64,000 nt of DNA, from NCBI RefSeq assembly GCF_030345795.1, contig NZ_JAUALB010000001.1:4828001-4892000 (forward strand), in the 5' to 3' direction. Below the pieces are notes generated by a model. That model was not told the DNA's origin. It ran no database searches and saw nothing but the letters and a program-made list of their open reading frames with translations. The position numbers were made by a program, and so were the translations under genes. Source of the DNA: Micromonospora sp. WMMA1363 (GTDB lineage: Bacteria; Actinomycetota; Actinomycetes; Mycobacteriales; Micromonosporaceae). This document shows positions 26,182-36,254 of this stretch, in pieces. Numbering within the stretch: the first letter of the stretch is position 1; the number at the start of each line of letters is the position of its first letter.

Positions 26182-27473
26182 CCGATGTCAAGGCGACCCG
26201 GCGGCCGGGCCCACGCCGCTGGGCGATCGACCTGCGCCCGTTGCGGACGCCGGCGTTCCGCCGGATGTGGCTCGGCAACGCGCTGGCGATGTTCGGGTTC
26301 CAGTTCACCGCCGTCGCCGTCCCGGTCGAGATGTACGCGCTGACCGAGGACTCGTTCTGGGTCGGCCTGCTCGGCGTCGCGGGCTTCGTACCCTTGCTGG
26401 TCTTCGGGCTCTGGGGCGGGGCGGTGGCCGACGCCGGCGACCGACGTCGGATCCTGCTCGGCGGGTCGGCGCTGCTCTGGGCCTCGGTGCTCGGCCTGCT
26501 CGCGCACGCGCAGGTCGGCGTCGGCAGCCCGGTGCTGCTGCTGGCGCTGGTCACCGTCCACTCGGTCGCGTTCGCGATCAGCGCACCCGCCCGCTCCGCG
26601 ATTTTGCCCCGGCTGCTGCCACCGGAGCTGGTTCCCGCCGGCACCACGCTGAACTACACCACCTTTACGGCGGCCTCGGTGGTCGGCCCGCTCGCGGCCG
26701 GTCTGCTCTTCGCGGCGTTCGGTGTCCAGCGCGGCCTGCCGGTGGCGTACGCCGTGGACGCGGTTCTCTTCGCGGGCCTGGTCGTCGCGACCCTGCGGCT
26801 GCCCGCGATGCCGCCGGAGCCGCCCGCCGACGGCGAGGTCCGGCGAGGTGGGCTGGCCGGGATCGCGGACGGCTTCCGGTACCTCGCCACCACGCCGGTG
26901 CTGCTGCTGTCGTTCGCGATCGACCTGATCGCGATGATCCTGGCCATGCCCCGGGCGCTGTTCCCAGAGGTGGCGCAGGAGCGGTTCGGCGGCGGCGCGG
27001 CGGTCGGCTGGCTGTTCAGCGCCATCGCGATCGGCGCGATGCTCGGCGGGCTCACATCCGGCTGGATCGGCCGGATGCGCCGGCAGGGGCTCGGTCTGGT
27101 GGCCGCGGTGGTCGGCTGGGGGCTGGCGATCGCCGCGGCGGGTCTGGCCCGGCAGCTGTGGCTGATGGTCCTGCTGCTCGCGGTGGCCGGCGCGGCGGAT
27201 CTGGTGAGCGCGGTGCTACGGCAGTCGATGCTGCTGGTGTACGCGCCGGACCGGATGCGCGGCCGGCTCCAGGGGGTGAACACGGTGGTGGTCGCCGGCG
27301 GTCCCCGCCTGGGCGACCTGCGAGCCGGCGCGACGGGTGCCGGCTTCGGTACGGGCGCGGCGTGGGTCGGCGGCGGTCTGCTCTCCGCCGTGCTCGCGCT
27401 CGGGCTGGCGCTGGCGTTCCCGGCTTTGATCCGCTATCGCGCGGCAAGCGTGGCGAGCGGATCGAAGGGTTGA
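26178..27473 (+). CDS. MFS transporter coupled to pdxH
   Basis: A 431-aa MFS_3-type transporter with 12 hydrophobic segments, starting [21 protein letters not shown], with the loop motif [14 protein letters not shown] after helix 2 and [20 protein letters not shown] near helix 5. GTG at 26178 overlaps the pdxH stop by 4 bp. The region [18 protein letters not shown] near the last helices is typical of enterobactin-exporter-like proteins. Coupling to pdxH is positional and does not identify a substrate. Confidence 0.85.
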   Translation: MTDVKATRRPGPRRWAIDLRPLRTPAFRRMWLGNALAMFGFQFTAVAVPVEMYALTEDSFWVGLLGVAGFVPLLVFGLWGGAVADAGDRRRILLGGSALLWASVLGLLAHAQVGVGSPVLLLALVTVHSVAFAISAPARSAILPRLLPPELVPAGTTLNYTTFTAASVVGPLAAGLLFAAFGVQRGLPVAYAVDAVLFAGLVVATLRLPAMPPEPPADGEVRRGGLAGIADGFRYLATTPVLLLSFAIDLIAMILAMPRALFPEVAQERFGGGAAVGWLFSAIAIGAMLGGLTSGWIGRMRRQGLGLVAAVVGWGLAIAAAGLARQLWLMVLLLAVAGAADLVSAVLRQSMLLVYAPDRMRGRLQGVNTVVVAGGPRLGDLRAGATGAGFGTGAAWVGGGLLSAVLALGLALAFPALIRYRAASVASGSKG

Positions 27474-27490
27474 CCGATTAGGGTCCCGGC

Positions 27491-28420
27491 ATGGGCACTC
27501 CCGAGCAGCGTTCCCCCTCCGGCGCGCAGTGGACCATCGCCGCCGCCGGCCACGAGGCCGTGATCGTCGAGGTGGGTGGCGGGATCCGGACATACCGGCA
27601 GGGCGGCGTGGACTACCTCGACGGGTACGCCGTCGACGAGCTCTGCCCCGGCCACGCCGGGCAGGCGCTCGCGCCCTGGCCGAACCGGATCCGGGACGGG
27701 CGGTACCGCTTCGGCGACCGCGACCTGCAACTGTCGGTCAGCGAGCCCGAGCGGAACGTGGCGATCCACGGGCTGGTCAACTGGGTGCCGTGGCGGCTGC
27801 TGGAACAGGCGGCTGATGCGGTGACGGTCGGGTTCGAGCTGCCGCCGACGCCCGGCTACCCCTGGCCGCTGCGGCTGCGCAGCCGGTGGAGTGTTGGTCC
27901 GGACGGTCTGCGTGCCGAGCACGAGGTCACCAACACCGGAGCCGACCCGGCTCCGTTCGGCTTCGCGGTGCACCCGTACCTGCGGCTGCCCGGCGTGGCG
28001 GTGGACGATCTGACGCTGCGGCTGCCGGCCCGAAGCCGGCTGCAGGTGGACGGCCGGCTGCTGCCGGTCGCCGTCACGTCGGTGAGCGGGACCGAGTGCG
28101 ACTGGACCAGTCCGCGCCGCATCGGCCGGGCGATGGTGGACCACACGTTCGGCGACGTGATCCGGGACGACGACGGCGGCTCGGCGGTCACCCTCGCCGC
28201 GCCAAACGGCTCCACCGGGGTGCGGATCTGGGCGGACCGCCAGTTCGGCTGGTGGCAGGTCTTCACCGGTGACGCGCTGACCGGAAAGCGGCGTCGGCGG
28301 TCGGTGGCGATCGAGCCGATGACCTGCCCGCCGGACGCGTTCCGTTCCGGCCGGGACCTGATCACGCTGGAGCCTGGCGACACCTGGCGGGGTGTGTGGG
28401 GCGTCCGGACCGGGAGTTGA
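27491..28420 (+). CDS. Aldose 1-epimerase family protein
   Basis: A 309-aa galactose mutarotase-like protein that would interconvert alpha and beta anomers of a sugar or sugar phosphate. Visible family features are GYAVDELCPGHAGQALAPWPNRI near the N-terminus, RNVAIHGLVNW carrying a conserved His, and FAVHPYLRLPG carrying the second catalytic-region His. A Glu near the C-terminus lies in RSVAIEPMTCPPDAF. These are the expected substrate-binding positions of the YihR/GalM-like branch. It begins 18 bp after the MFS gene, ATG after GGGTCCCGGC, so may share its transcript. Confidence 0.88.
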   Translation: MGTPEQRSPSGAQWTIAAAGHEAVIVEVGGGIRTYRQGGVDYLDGYAVDELCPGHAGQALAPWPNRIRDGRYRFGDRDLQLSVSEPERNVAIHGLVNWVPWRLLEQAADAVTVGFELPPTPGYPWPLRLRSRWSVGPDGLRAEHEVTNTGADPAPFGFAVHPYLRLPGVAVDDLTLRLPARSRLQVDGRLLPVAVTSVSGTECDWTSPRRIGRAMVDHTFGDVIRDDDGGSAVTLAAPNGSTGVRIWADRQFGWWQVFTGDALTGKRRRRSVAIEPMTCPPDAFRSGRDLITLEPGDTWRGVWGVRTGS

Positions 28421-28433
28421 GGAGGGCTGCGGG

Positions 28434-29036
28434 ATGGAGTTCGACGAGGTGGTCCGGCGCCGCCGGATGGTCCGCAACTACGACCCGGACCGGCCGGTCC
28501 CGCCGGAGGTGGTGGAACGGCTGCTCGACCACGGGATCCGGGCGCCCTCGGCCGGCTTCGCCCAGGGCTGGGGCTTCCTGGTGCTGGAGAGTCCGGAGGA
28601 CCGGGAGCGGTTCTGGACGGTGGCCACCCCGGGCGGGGGCGGCCGGGACCGCTGGCTGGCCGGCATGCGGCGGGCTCCGCTGATCATCGTCCCGCACGCG
28701 AACCCCTCGGCCTATCTGGACCGGTACGCCGAGCCGGACAAGGGTTGGGCGGACCGGTCGACCGACCGCTGGCCGGTGCCGTACTGGTACGTCGACACCG
28801 GCTTCGCCGCGCTGCTGATGTTGCTCACCGCCGTCGACGAGGGGCTGGGGGCGTGTTTTTTCGGTATCCCGCCGCAGCGCCGGGACGACTACCGGGCGGC
28901 GTTCGGGGTGCCGGCGGAGTACGAGCCGGTCGGCGCCATCACGGTTGGTTACCGGGCCCCCGACCACCGGTCACCGTCGCTGCGCCGCGGGCGGCGCCCG
29001 GTGAGTGAGGTGGTCCACCGGGGACGGTGGAGCTGA
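28434..29036 (+). CDS. Nitroreductase-family flavoprotein
   Basis: A 200-aa FMN-dependent oxidoreductase. The N-terminal FDEVVRRRRMVRNYDPDRPV with the RRRMVRNYD phosphate-binding patch, PSAGFAQGWGFLVLES, and the GLGACFFGIPPQ motif that closes the FMN site are all nitroreductase hallmarks. ATG at 28434 follows AGGAGG at ideal distance. Family members reduce nitroaromatics, quinones or enones with NAD(P)H; the physiological substrate here is unknown. It follows the epimerase gene by 13 bp. Confidence 0.88.
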   Translation: MEFDEVVRRRRMVRNYDPDRPVPPEVVERLLDHGIRAPSAGFAQGWGFLVLESPEDRERFWTVATPGGGGRDRWLAGMRRAPLIIVPHANPSAYLDRYAEPDKGWADRSTDRWPVPYWYVDTGFAALLMLLTAVDEGLGACFFGIPPQRRDDYRAAFGVPAEYEPVGAITVGYRAPDHRSPSLRRGRRPVSEVVHRGRWS

Positions 29037-29223
29037 CCCGAGATCGCGTTGCTCGACCTGGTGCGAAGCGGACGGGCGGTAGTGAAACTGGCATCAGGCA
29101 GCAGAAGCGGTGTGACTCGGCCAGCTAGGCTGACACGGTCATCGGTGCCGCGCGTCGCGGTGCCACGCCGCGACCCGGCTCGGCGTCGTGGGTCGGCCCG
29201 GTCAGGGGAGGGAGCGTGCCGTC

Positions 29224-29529
29224 GTGATCTTCAGAGCGGTCCGGGACGGGCGTCCCTACCCCGAGCACAATCTGACGCTCAAACAGTGGGCGGAGATCCC
29301 CCCGCGTCCGCTGCGCCTGGACCAGTTGATCACCACCAAGCGCGAGCTGGCGTTGGACAAGCTACTCGCCGAGGACTCGACCTTCTACGGCGACCTTTTC
29401 CCGCACGTGGTGCAGTGGAACGGTGGACTGTACCTGGAGGACGGCCTGCACCGCGCGCTGCGGGCCGCGTTGCAGCAGCGCAACCAGATCCACGCCCGGG
29501 TGCTCGTGCTCTCCGAGGCGGTGGAGTGA
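29224..29529 (+). CDS. Conserved actinobacterial protein, ParB/Srx-like core
   Basis: A 101-aa protein. After VIFRAVRDGRPYPEHNLTLK it has the segment RLDQLITTKRELALDKLL, then LYLEDGLHRALRAALQQRNQ and a final strand IHARVLVL. The order of a strand, a helix and an xDGxHRxxAA-like loop resembles the ParB N-terminal/sulfiredoxin nuclease fold, where the DGxHR motif is functional. I know similar short proteins in many actinomycetes but not their role. GTG at 29224 with AGGGGAGGGAGC upstream. Confidence 0.7.
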   Translation: MIFRAVRDGRPYPEHNLTLKQWAEIPPRPLRLDQLITTKRELALDKLLAEDSTFYGDLFPHVVQWNGGLYLEDGLHRALRAALQQRNQIHARVLVLSEAVE

Positions 29530-29563
29530 GCGTTCCGTCCTGAGCCTTCGTTAAGGTGACCCC

Positions 29564-30724
29564 ATGAGCCCTCTGGACCTGCTCGACCTGGACTCGTCGC
29601 TCACCGAGGACGAGCGGCAGATCCGCGCCGTCGTGCGCCAGCTCGTCGACGACCGGGTCCGCCCGCACGTCGCCGGCTGGTACGAGGAGGGCCACGTGCC
29701 CGCGCGTGAGCTGGCCCGCGAGTTCGGCAAGCTCGGCCTGCTCGGGATGCACCTGACCGGGCACGGCTGCGCCGGCTCGTCGGCCGTCGCGTACGGGCTG
29801 GCCTGCCTGGAACTGGAGGCCGGTGACTCCGGCCTCCGGTCGCTCGTCTCGGTGCAGGGCTCGCTGGCCATGTACGCCATCTGGCGCTACGGCAGCGAGG
29901 AGCAGAAACTGCGGTGGCTGCCGGCGATGGCCGCCGGCGAGGCGATCGGCTGCTTCGGGCTGACCGAGCCGGATCACGGCTCCGACCCGGCGTCGATGAC
30001 CACCCGGGCTCGCCGGGACGGCGACGACTGGATCCTGCACGGCAGCAAGATGTGGATCACCAACGCGCCGATCGCGGACGTCGCGGTGATCTGGGCACGC
30101 ACCGACGACGGGATACGCGGCTTCGCCGTACCAATGGACACGCCCGGGGTGACGGCGCGGGAGATCCGCCGGAAGATGTCGCTGCGCGCGTCGGTGACCG
30201 GGGAGGTCTCCCTCGACGAGGTGCGGCTCCCGGCGGACGCGCAACTGCCCGGGGCGGCGGGGTTGAAGGCGCCGCTGAGCTGCCTTACCGAGGCCCGGCA
30301 CGGCATCGTCTGGGGCGCGCTCGGCGCGGCCCGCGACTGCCTGGAGACGGCCCTCGGGTACGCGACCACCCGCACCCAGTTCGGTAGGCCACTCGCCGCC
30401 TTCCAGCTCACGCAGGCGAAGCTCGCGGACATGGCCGTCGAGTGGAACAAGGGGCACCTGCTGGCGTTGCACCTGGGTCGGCTTGCCGACGCCGGGCGGC
30501 TGCGCCCCGACCAGGTGAGCGTCGGCAAGCTGAACAACGTTCGGGAGGCCCTCGCCATCGCACGGCAGTGCCGCACGATCCTCGGCGCCAACGGGGTGTC
30601 CGGGGAGTACCCGGTGATGCGGCACGCCAACAACCTGGAGAGCGTGCTCACCTACGAGGGCACGTCGGAGATCCACCAACTGGTCGTCGCGCAGCGGCTG
30701 ACCGGGATCTCGGCGTTCGTCTGA
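29564..30724 (+). CDS. Acyl-CoA dehydrogenase, glutaryl-CoA dehydrogenase-like
   Basis: A 386-aa FAD-dependent dehydrogenase. It has CFGLTEPDHGSDPASMTTRA and WILHGSKMWITNA in the FAD/substrate domain and RTQFGRPLAAFQLTQAKLAD in the C-terminal helices. The catalytic glutamate sits in TYEGTSEIHQL, the position used in glutaryl-CoA and short-chain enzymes. The N-terminal LTEDERQIRAVVRQLVDDRV and GHGCAGSSAVAYGLACLELE best fit glutaryl-CoA dehydrogenase. ATG at 29564 follows TAAGGTGACCCC. No electron-transfer flavoprotein genes are adjacent, so the specific pathway is not settled. Confidence 0.88.
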   Translation: MSPLDLLDLDSSLTEDERQIRAVVRQLVDDRVRPHVAGWYEEGHVPARELAREFGKLGLLGMHLTGHGCAGSSAVAYGLACLELEAGDSGLRSLVSVQGSLAMYAIWRYGSEEQKLRWLPAMAAGEAIGCFGLTEPDHGSDPASMTTRARRDGDDWILHGSKMWITNAPIADVAVIWARTDDGIRGFAVPMDTPGVTAREIRRKMSLRASVTGEVSLDEVRLPADAQLPGAAGLKAPLSCLTEARHGIVWGALGAARDCLETALGYATTRTQFGRPLAAFQLTQAKLADMAVEWNKGHLLALHLGRLADAGRLRPDQVSVGKLNNVREALAIARQCRTILGANGVSGEYPVMRHANNLESVLTYEGTSEIHQLVVAQRLTGISAFV

Positions 30725-30824
30725 GCGGGCACGGCCACCCGATCCGGTCGCTCGCCGAGCGGGTGTCGCACGGAGGCCGTAACGTTTTCTTCAGACGGGA
30801 TGTCTGACGAGGACGGTGAGGGCG

Positions 30825-31583
30825 ATGGCGCGCGAGGGTGACATCAACGAGCCGACCCGGACGTTTCCGGGCCATCTGACCTCCGACCCGCTGACGGCCC
30901 GGCCCGATGACCCGCCGGAGCCACCAGTGTCGACCTCGGGCGGCAGGCCGGTCCGCGGCCTGCTGCTGGTGCTGGGTGCGGCGGCCCTGACGGTGGTGGT
31001 GCTGCTCGGGGTGCGGGCCACCGGGTTCCTGCCCGATTTCCGCAACCCGTTCGCCACGCAGCAGACCGACCGCAGCCAGCCCCCGCTGCTCACGTCGATT
31101 CAGGACCTGAGCCGTTACGTAGCCGCCGAGGGCGCCTTCCAGGTGGTGGTCGACCTGCAGAACGACCGGCGCAACGTGCCGGACTGGCTGCTCAACGAGC
31201 GCACGCTCTTCGTCGGCGCGGGCAGCGTCGAGGCGTACGTCGACTTCGCCACGATCTCCGAGGGCGCGATCACCCAGTCCGCCGACGGGACGTCCGTCGA
31301 GGTCAAGCTGCCCGCGCCGCAGCTGGCCAGGGCCAATCTGGACCTGGAAACGAGCTACGTCTTCGCGGAGCAGCGCGGGCTGCTCAACCGGGTCGGCGAA
31401 CTCGTCAACGGCGACCCGAACCGGCAGCGGGAGATCTACCGGCTCGCCGAGGAGCGGATCACCGCCGCCGCCCGGGACAGCGGCCTGGCCCAGCGCGCGC
31501 AGGTGAACACCCGCAAGATGCTGGAGGGGCTGCTCCGCTCCCTCGGCTACGAGCAGATCACCGTCACGTACGCCACCCCGTGA
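30825..31583 (+). CDS. DUF4230 membrane-anchored protein
   Basis: A 252-aa protein: a hydrophilic N-terminal 40 residues, a single transmembrane helix (GLLLVLGAAALTVVVLLGV, about residues 46-64), then an extracytoplasmic DUF4230 domain. That domain includes SIQDLSRYVAAEGAFQVVVD, LFVGAGSVEAYVDFATISEG, and a C-terminal AQVNTRKMLEGLLRSLGYEQ. Function unknown; the beta-rich domain recurs in many bacteria. ATG at 30825 is preferred to GTG 30816. It overlaps the convergent PspC gene by 20 bp. Confidence 0.85.
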   Translation: MAREGDINEPTRTFPGHLTSDPLTARPDDPPEPPVSTSGGRPVRGLLLVLGAAALTVVVLLGVRATGFLPDFRNPFATQQTDRSQPPLLTSIQDLSRYVAAEGAFQVVVDLQNDRRNVPDWLLNERTLFVGAGSVEAYVDFATISEGAITQSADGTSVEVKLPAPQLARANLDLETSYVFAEQRGLLNRVGELVNGDPNRQREIYRLAEERITAAARDSGLAQRAQVNTRKMLEGLLRSLGYEQITVTYATP

Positions 31584-31815
31584 GCCCCCGGCGACGCGGG
31601 CGCACTCTCCGAGGGCGAGTGGCTTCGCGGCGGCCCTCGTTCGGCATCAGGATCCAGAGCACCACATAGATGATCACCTGGGTGCCGGGCAGCAGCAGGG
31701 ACAGGATGAACAGCAGCCGGACGAACCCGGCCGACCATCCGAACCGTTGCGCCAGGCCGGCGCACACACCGGCGATCATGCGCCCCTCACGGGGCCGGAC
31801 CAGTCTGCGACTCAT
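31564..31815 (-). CDS. PspC-domain small membrane protein
   Basis: An 83-aa PspC-family protein: RPREGRMIAGVCAGLAQRFG followed by a hydrophobic region FVRLLFILSLLLPGTQVIIYVVLWILMP and a basic tail (RREATRPRRVRPRRR). In enterobacteria PspC senses envelope stress; single-domain actinobacterial forms are poorly characterised. ATG at 31815 is preceded by GGGAGAAACAACG, a clear ribosome binding site, and is better than the longer in-frame start. Convergent with and overlapping the DUF4230 gene. Confidence 0.85.
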   Translation of the reverse strand: MSRRLVRPREGRMIAGVCAGLAQRFGWSAGFVRLLFILSLLLPGTQVIIYVVLWILMPNEGRREATRPRRVRPRRRGLTGWRT

Positions 31816-32293
31816 CGTTGTTTCTCCCACTCTGCGGCGTTCCGCCGCCGCTGATCCAACGGTAGAAAGGTGGGGTCATCGTGCCCTCGGCCTCGAGGAG
31901 GATCGGCGGGCCGTCGCCCCGTAGGTACTTACCCGTGTGGTCCGCGCGGCGTGCCAGATGCGGCAGACGGCCCGACGCGTCGGTGGCGGCGACCGTGTCA
32001 CGGTCGAGGCCGACGCCACGGGTGTTCGGCCGGCGGTCGGCTCCGACTCGCCCCGGGACGAGGTGGCGGTAGCGCGGGCCGCGGCTGCCGGTGCGAGTCT
32101 CAGGACACACCGACCGCGAGCTGCGGCGGTACCCGTGAGAGGGGTGCCGCCGCAGCACGTCATCGTGCACTCTGGTCAGGAGAACTGGACCGGGTGGACG
32201 CCAACGCCGGGCGATGGGGTCCGATATATCCGTTTTCGGACGTCCCCTGCCGCGCTGAGGTCCATGTCGGCCGGCCGACTGTCCGCCAAGACC
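31816..32293. other. Intergenic region before the low-GC orphan gene
   Basis: About 480 bp between PspC and the 684-aa orphan gene on the minus strand. No reading frame here has protein-like composition, and I see no repeats or terminator. GC falls gradually towards the orphan gene, so the right end may belong to the same acquired segment. Confidence 0.4.
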
Positions 32294-34348
32294 CTAGTCG
32301 ACTTCGTCCATTGCGCTGACATCTTTGCTGTCTAGCGGCGGCGGCGGCGTCGTTTCATCATCATCATCATCATCATCTTCCTCGTCGATATGTGTATCGA
32401 CTTGGGATGGCTTTTCAATCAATATGGGTGACGCAGAGATTAGGGGTCGCTCTTTCTCCTCGAACTCAAAGCTGTAATTCTTGTCTTGAGGTGAATCAGT
32501 CCTCCCGAGGGGGCTGTTCTCCGAAATCGAAGGATACGTCACCTTCGACTCCGGATCGTCCTTGTTGTCATTGGGCCCCAGCATTGTGTTGTCGAGGCGG
32601 ACCGACACCTTGTTGTGGAGGGTGAGCGAATCCAAGAAGATGTTGGCGAGCGCCTTCGTCGAGAATGCGAGGGTAATCTGGTCCAGTCGCCTGAGGGCTG
32701 GCCTGTGGCTAGGCTTCACCAGGTTCTCGGACTGCTTAAGCAGCCTTGTGCCCAACCACAACATCCGGCCCATGACTTGGTAGTAGACGTTGTTCAGGGC
32801 CTCGTAACCGTGACCATGTCCGACGTCCCACGACTCCCCCCGGTCCAAGTGGATGGCGGATGGAGGGAAGCCCGTCGCGTACATGAAGTAGGTGCAGGGA
32901 GGGCATGAGGCGAGCTTCTTGGTATTCCCGCCGATGGTGAACTCGTACGGGACGGTCCAGGGTCCCCGATTCCAGCAGCTGTAGATCCCGTAGATCATAC
33001 CGTGCAGGTAGCCCGCAACGGAATCTTTGCCGAACGGCCCCACCGACGGCAACCACTGGGACGATAGCTTAATCTTGTGATCGTCAAGCTGGGAAATCTT
33101 CTCTCGCAATTCGGTTTCCGTGTCTTTAAGCTTTAAGATTTCATTCTGGGCATTCGCGACCTCAATCGACTCTTTCTGTGACTGTTGAGGGCCAAGACCT
33201 TGCTGCAGTAACGGACTCGATTCATCTTTTTCGACTTGCATAGCCTCCCTGAGCTTATCTCGCGCGACTTTCTTGTCCGCTCCAACCTTGAGGAGTTCCT
33301 CCGATAGTTGCTGGATTTGGCGTTTAACTCTGTCCAAATCGTCAGCGAATCCATGCTGCTTGGTCCAATTCTCGTCCCCCCTGATAACGCCCCAGGGTGT
33401 GCCCCGGCTCTTGCCCTCCCACTGGGGCGGAGCCCAGCGGTAGTGGTTGCTCGGGACGGCGTGAATCGTCGTGGAGCTGGTTCCCCCTTCGCCTTCCGCG
33501 ATTATCTTATCGACATTGTGGGGGTTCGCTTTTAGTGCAATCTCGTACCTGGCCGTGTCGACCCATATGCCCTGATAGGCTCCGAATCCCTGATAGAGCC
33601 CCTTGTTCCCTAGGATCTGTTGAACGGCCTCGTTGACGCCTCTGAAAATGTTGTAACTCTTTCGAGTGGTAAACTGACTGCTTGGCCCCCCGGGGAAACC
33701 GACGATCTGCCGTGAATTGTCGTCCCAGACGGGCGCCGGCCCCACTCTGATGTTGGTCGGGATCTTCGCATTGATGAGGACCTTGCGGACTCGATCTACG
33801 ATCGCTTGGAGCTGGCCGATTTTCTGAGCGCCTTCGTCATCCTCCTCCGAGACGTCCACGCAGACTTCGACCGGCTGCCCGAGGATGTTCCGAGTTGCCC
33901 AGAACCCCAACCATGCAGCCGTGTTGATAACGTCGGCCTCCACGTTGGCGATTTTGTATCCGTCGTCCGGTTCATTGCAGCCGAGGATCGAGTTGTCAAC
34001 CCGATATCCAGCCGCCTCGTGTGGTGATGGCGGCGACAGTTTCTTCGCCGCCGTCGGCGTCGTCGGCGGCGGCGTCCCCTTTAGCTCATATTCCTCGTCG
34101 TCGGAAGTGGTTTTTAGGAGGTTTGACTGGATCAGAGGTTCCGTCACTTCTGACTCCTTCGAGTGTGGTGTGCTGTGGCGGATTCGGATTTCGTGAGCCT
34201 CTTGTGGCGACGCTCTTCGCCGCGGACGTTCGGAACCGTTCGACGGCAACGGGCGACGCGGTGCCCTGCCGCCTTGACGGGGAGGACCTCGGGCTACGAC
34301 AGCGGGCGAGGTGACTGAGGTTGATGGTGTGGAGTTCCTGCCGGACAT
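32294..34348 (-). CDS. Unrecognised 684-aa protein, low GC, possible deaminase-like domain
   Basis: I do not recognise this protein. The start is secure: GGGAGGGAGC lies just before ATG 34348. Residues 1-110 are polar and Pro/Ser/Arg-rich, 335-428 form a likely coiled coil (VKRQIQQLSEELLKVGADKK), and the end is acidic with a run of Asp at about 658-664. The most structured part, 430-540, contains AGYLHG (His449) and ASCPPCTYFMYATGFPPSAI (Cys482, Cys485). His plus CxxC at 33-residue spacing recalls the zinc site of cytidine-deaminase-like folds, but the catalytic Glu expected after His is Met451. GC is far below its neighbours, with AT-rich codons (aaa, aat, tta), so recent transfer is likely. 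No partner genes are adjacent. Confidence 0.75.
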   Translation of the reverse strand: MSGRNSTPSTSVTSPAVVARGPPRQGGRAPRRPLPSNGSERPRRRASPQEAHEIRIRHSTPHSKESEVTEPLIQSNLLKTTSDDEEYELKGTPPPTTPTAAKKLSPPSPHEAAGYRVDNSILGCNEPDDGYKIANVEADVINTAAWLGFWATRNILGQPVEVCVDVSEEDDEGAQKIGQLQAIVDRVRKVLINAKIPTNIRVGPAPVWDDNSRQIVGFPGGPSSQFTTRKSYNIFRGVNEAVQQILGNKGLYQGFGAYQGIWVDTARYEIALKANPHNVDKIIAEGEGGTSSTTIHAVPSNHYRWAPPQWEGKSRGTPWGVIRGDENWTKQHGFADDLDRVKRQIQQLSEELLKVGADKKVARDKLREAMQVEKDESSPLLQQGLGPQQSQKESIEVANAQNEILKLKDTETELREKISQLDDHKIKLSSQWLPSVGPFGKDSVAGYLHGMIYGIYSCWNRGPWTVPYEFTIGGNTKKLASCPPCTYFMYATGFPPSAIHLDRGESWDVGHGHGYEALNNVYYQVMGRMLWLGTRLLKQSENLVKPSHRPALRRLDQITLAFSTKALANIFLDSLTLHNKVSVRLDNTMLGPNDNKDDPESKVTYPSISENSPLGRTDSPQDKNYSFEFEEKERPLISASPILIEKPSQVDTHIDEEDDDDDDDETTPPPPLDSKDVSAMDEVD

Positions 34349-34808
34349 GCTCCCTCCCCAACTCCCGGCACCTGGTCTACGAAAGTGGAGCGGTGAGGGG
34401 GCCGCGAGCCCGGGCCCGGCGATGAACCACCACTCGTCGTGACCACGTTTCGGCTGCGGCCGTTGCAGGCCCGCCGACGCGGGATTCTGTGCCCGCCACC
34501 ACGAGCGTTACGCGGAGACCGGCACGACCAGCCTGCGCGCTTCCCTAAGGTGAATGTCAATGCTTGGCGGGAATCCCGACCTCCAGCTTCTCCCCGGCCG
34601 TGGTATGCGCGCAGAACCTGACCGAGGACATCGGGCCACCGATGCGGCCCCGGTTGCGACCCGCGCCGCCGGTGGGGGCGCCGGGTGACCGGGCGGGTAG
34701 GCTGGCCGGTCGGGCGTCGGGCAGCCCGGCGCCCGCCGACGGCAACCCGGACCGGGCGGCCAGCAACCGGAGGCCCGCACGACGGGTACGGCGGCGGGGA
34801 AGGCAGTT
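34349..34808. other. Intergenic region between orphan gene and sdaA
   Basis: About 460 bp separating two divergent genes. It holds the binding site of the orphan gene at its left edge, and no convincing gene. A 24-codon minus-strand frame (MSSVRFCAHTTAGEKLEVGI) ending near 34557 is too short to support. I see no riboswitch-like structure upstream of sdaA by eye. Confidence 0.4.
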
Positions 34809-36215
34809 GTGATCAGCGTCTTCGACCTCTTCAGCGTCGGCATCGGGCCGTCCAGCTCGCACACGGTCGGGCCGATGCGCGCCGCCCGGACCTTCGTCAC
34901 CGGGCTCAAGGCCGACGGCCTGCTCGCCGACACCGCGCACGTCCGCGCCGAGCTGTTCGGTTCGCTGGGCGCGACCGGCCACGGCCACGGCAGCGACCGG
35001 GCGGTGCTGCTCGGGCTGGCCGGCGAGGCGCCCGAGACGGTCGACACCGACACCGTGGAGCCGCGGGTCGCCCGGATCCGCGCCGAGCGGCGGATCGCGC
35101 TGCTCGACGCGCACGAGGTCGACTTCGACCCGGACCGGGACCTGGTGTTGCACCGCCGCCGGTCCCTGCCGTACCACCCGAACGGGATGACGTTCGCCGC
35201 GTACGACGCGACCGGCGACGAGATGAGGGCACGCACGTACTACTCGGTCGGCGGCGGGTTCGTCGTCGACGAGGCGGCGGCCGGGGCGGACCGGATCACG
35301 CCGGACGCCACCGCCGTACGCCACCCGTTCGGCACCGGGGCGGAACTGCTCGCGGTGACCCGGCGGACCGGGCTGTCGATCAGCGAGGTGTTGCTCTCCA
35401 ACGAGCTGTCCAGGCGCAGCGAGCGGGAGGTGCGGACCGGTCTGCTGGAGATCTGGCGGGTGATGCGGGAGTGCGTGGCGGCCGGCTGCCAACGGGACGG
35501 TGTACTCCCGGGCGGGTTGAAGGTCCGGCGGCGCGCGGCCGAGATGTACCGCGGCCTGATGGTGGACGCGGACCCGGTGCGGTCGGCGGCGGGTGCGGCG
35601 GGCCGGGGGGCGGCGGACCCGCTGCGGGCGATGGACTGGGTGACCCTGTTCGCCCTCGCGGTCAACGAGGAGAACGCCGGCGGTGGCCGGGTGGTGACGG
35701 CGCCGACCAACGGTGCGGCCGGGATCATACCGGCGGTGCTGCACTACTACGACCGGTTCGTGCCGGGCGCCACCGAGGACGGCGTGGTGCGGTTCCTGCT
35801 GGCTGCCGGGGCGATCGGGGTGCTGTTCAAGGAGAACGCGTCGATCTCCGGGGCCGAGGTGGGGTGCCAGGGTGAGGTGGGCTCGGCCTGCTCGATGGCG
35901 GCGGCTGGGCTGGCCGAGGCGCTGGGCGGCACCGCCGAGCAGGTGGAGAACGCCGCCGAGATCGGTATGGAGCACAATCTCGGCCTGACCTGCGACCCGG
36001 TCGGTGGCCTCGTGCAGATCCCCTGCATCGAGCGGAACGCGGTGGCTAGCATCAAGGCGATCACCGCTGCCCGGCTGGCGCTGCGCGGCGACGGGGTGCA
36101 CCACGTCTCGCTCGACAAGGTCATCAAGACCATGCGCGAGACCGGAGCCGACATGAAGGTCAAGTACAAGGAGACGGCACGGGGCGGCTTGGCCGTCAAC
36201 GTGATCGAGTGCTGA
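34809..36215 (+). CDS. sdaA: L-serine ammonia-lyase (iron-sulphur type)
   Basis: A 468-aa single-chain L-serine dehydratase converting serine to pyruvate and ammonia. It begins [20 protein letters not shown]. The C-terminal catalytic half carries [19 protein letters not shown] and the [4Fe-4S] cysteines in [38 protein letters not shown] at 34809 follows GGGGAAGGCAGTT. The end [24 protein letters not shown] is the standard family C-terminus. Apparently monocistronic. Confidence 0.95.
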   Translation: MISVFDLFSVGIGPSSSHTVGPMRAARTFVTGLKADGLLADTAHVRAELFGSLGATGHGHGSDRAVLLGLAGEAPETVDTDTVEPRVARIRAERRIALLDAHEVDFDPDRDLVLHRRRSLPYHPNGMTFAAYDATGDEMRARTYYSVGGGFVVDEAAAGADRITPDATAVRHPFGTGAELLAVTRRTGLSISEVLLSNELSRRSEREVRTGLLEIWRVMRECVAAGCQRDGVLPGGLKVRRRAAEMYRGLMVDADPVRSAAGAAGRGAADPLRAMDWVTLFALAVNEENAGGGRVVTAPTNGAAGIIPAVLHYYDRFVPGATEDGVVRFLLAAGAIGVLFKENASISGAEVGCQGEVGSACSMAAAGLAEALGGTAEQVENAAEIGMEHNLGLTCDPVGGLVQIPCIERNAVASIKAITAARLALRGDGVHHVSLDKVIKTMRETGADMKVKYKETARGGLAVNVIEC

Positions 36216-36254
36216 ACCCGGTCACCGCGTCCGTCTCCCGGGCGGGAGGCGGCG

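Noticed and set aside
34557..34628. 24-codon minus-strand ORF upstream of sdaA
   Set aside because: Too short, no ribosome binding site, and it is the tail of a longer antisense frame.
34557..36104. 515-codon minus-strand frame opposite sdaA
   Set aside because: Antisense frame; sdaA on the plus strand has complete iron-sulphur and serine-binding motifs.
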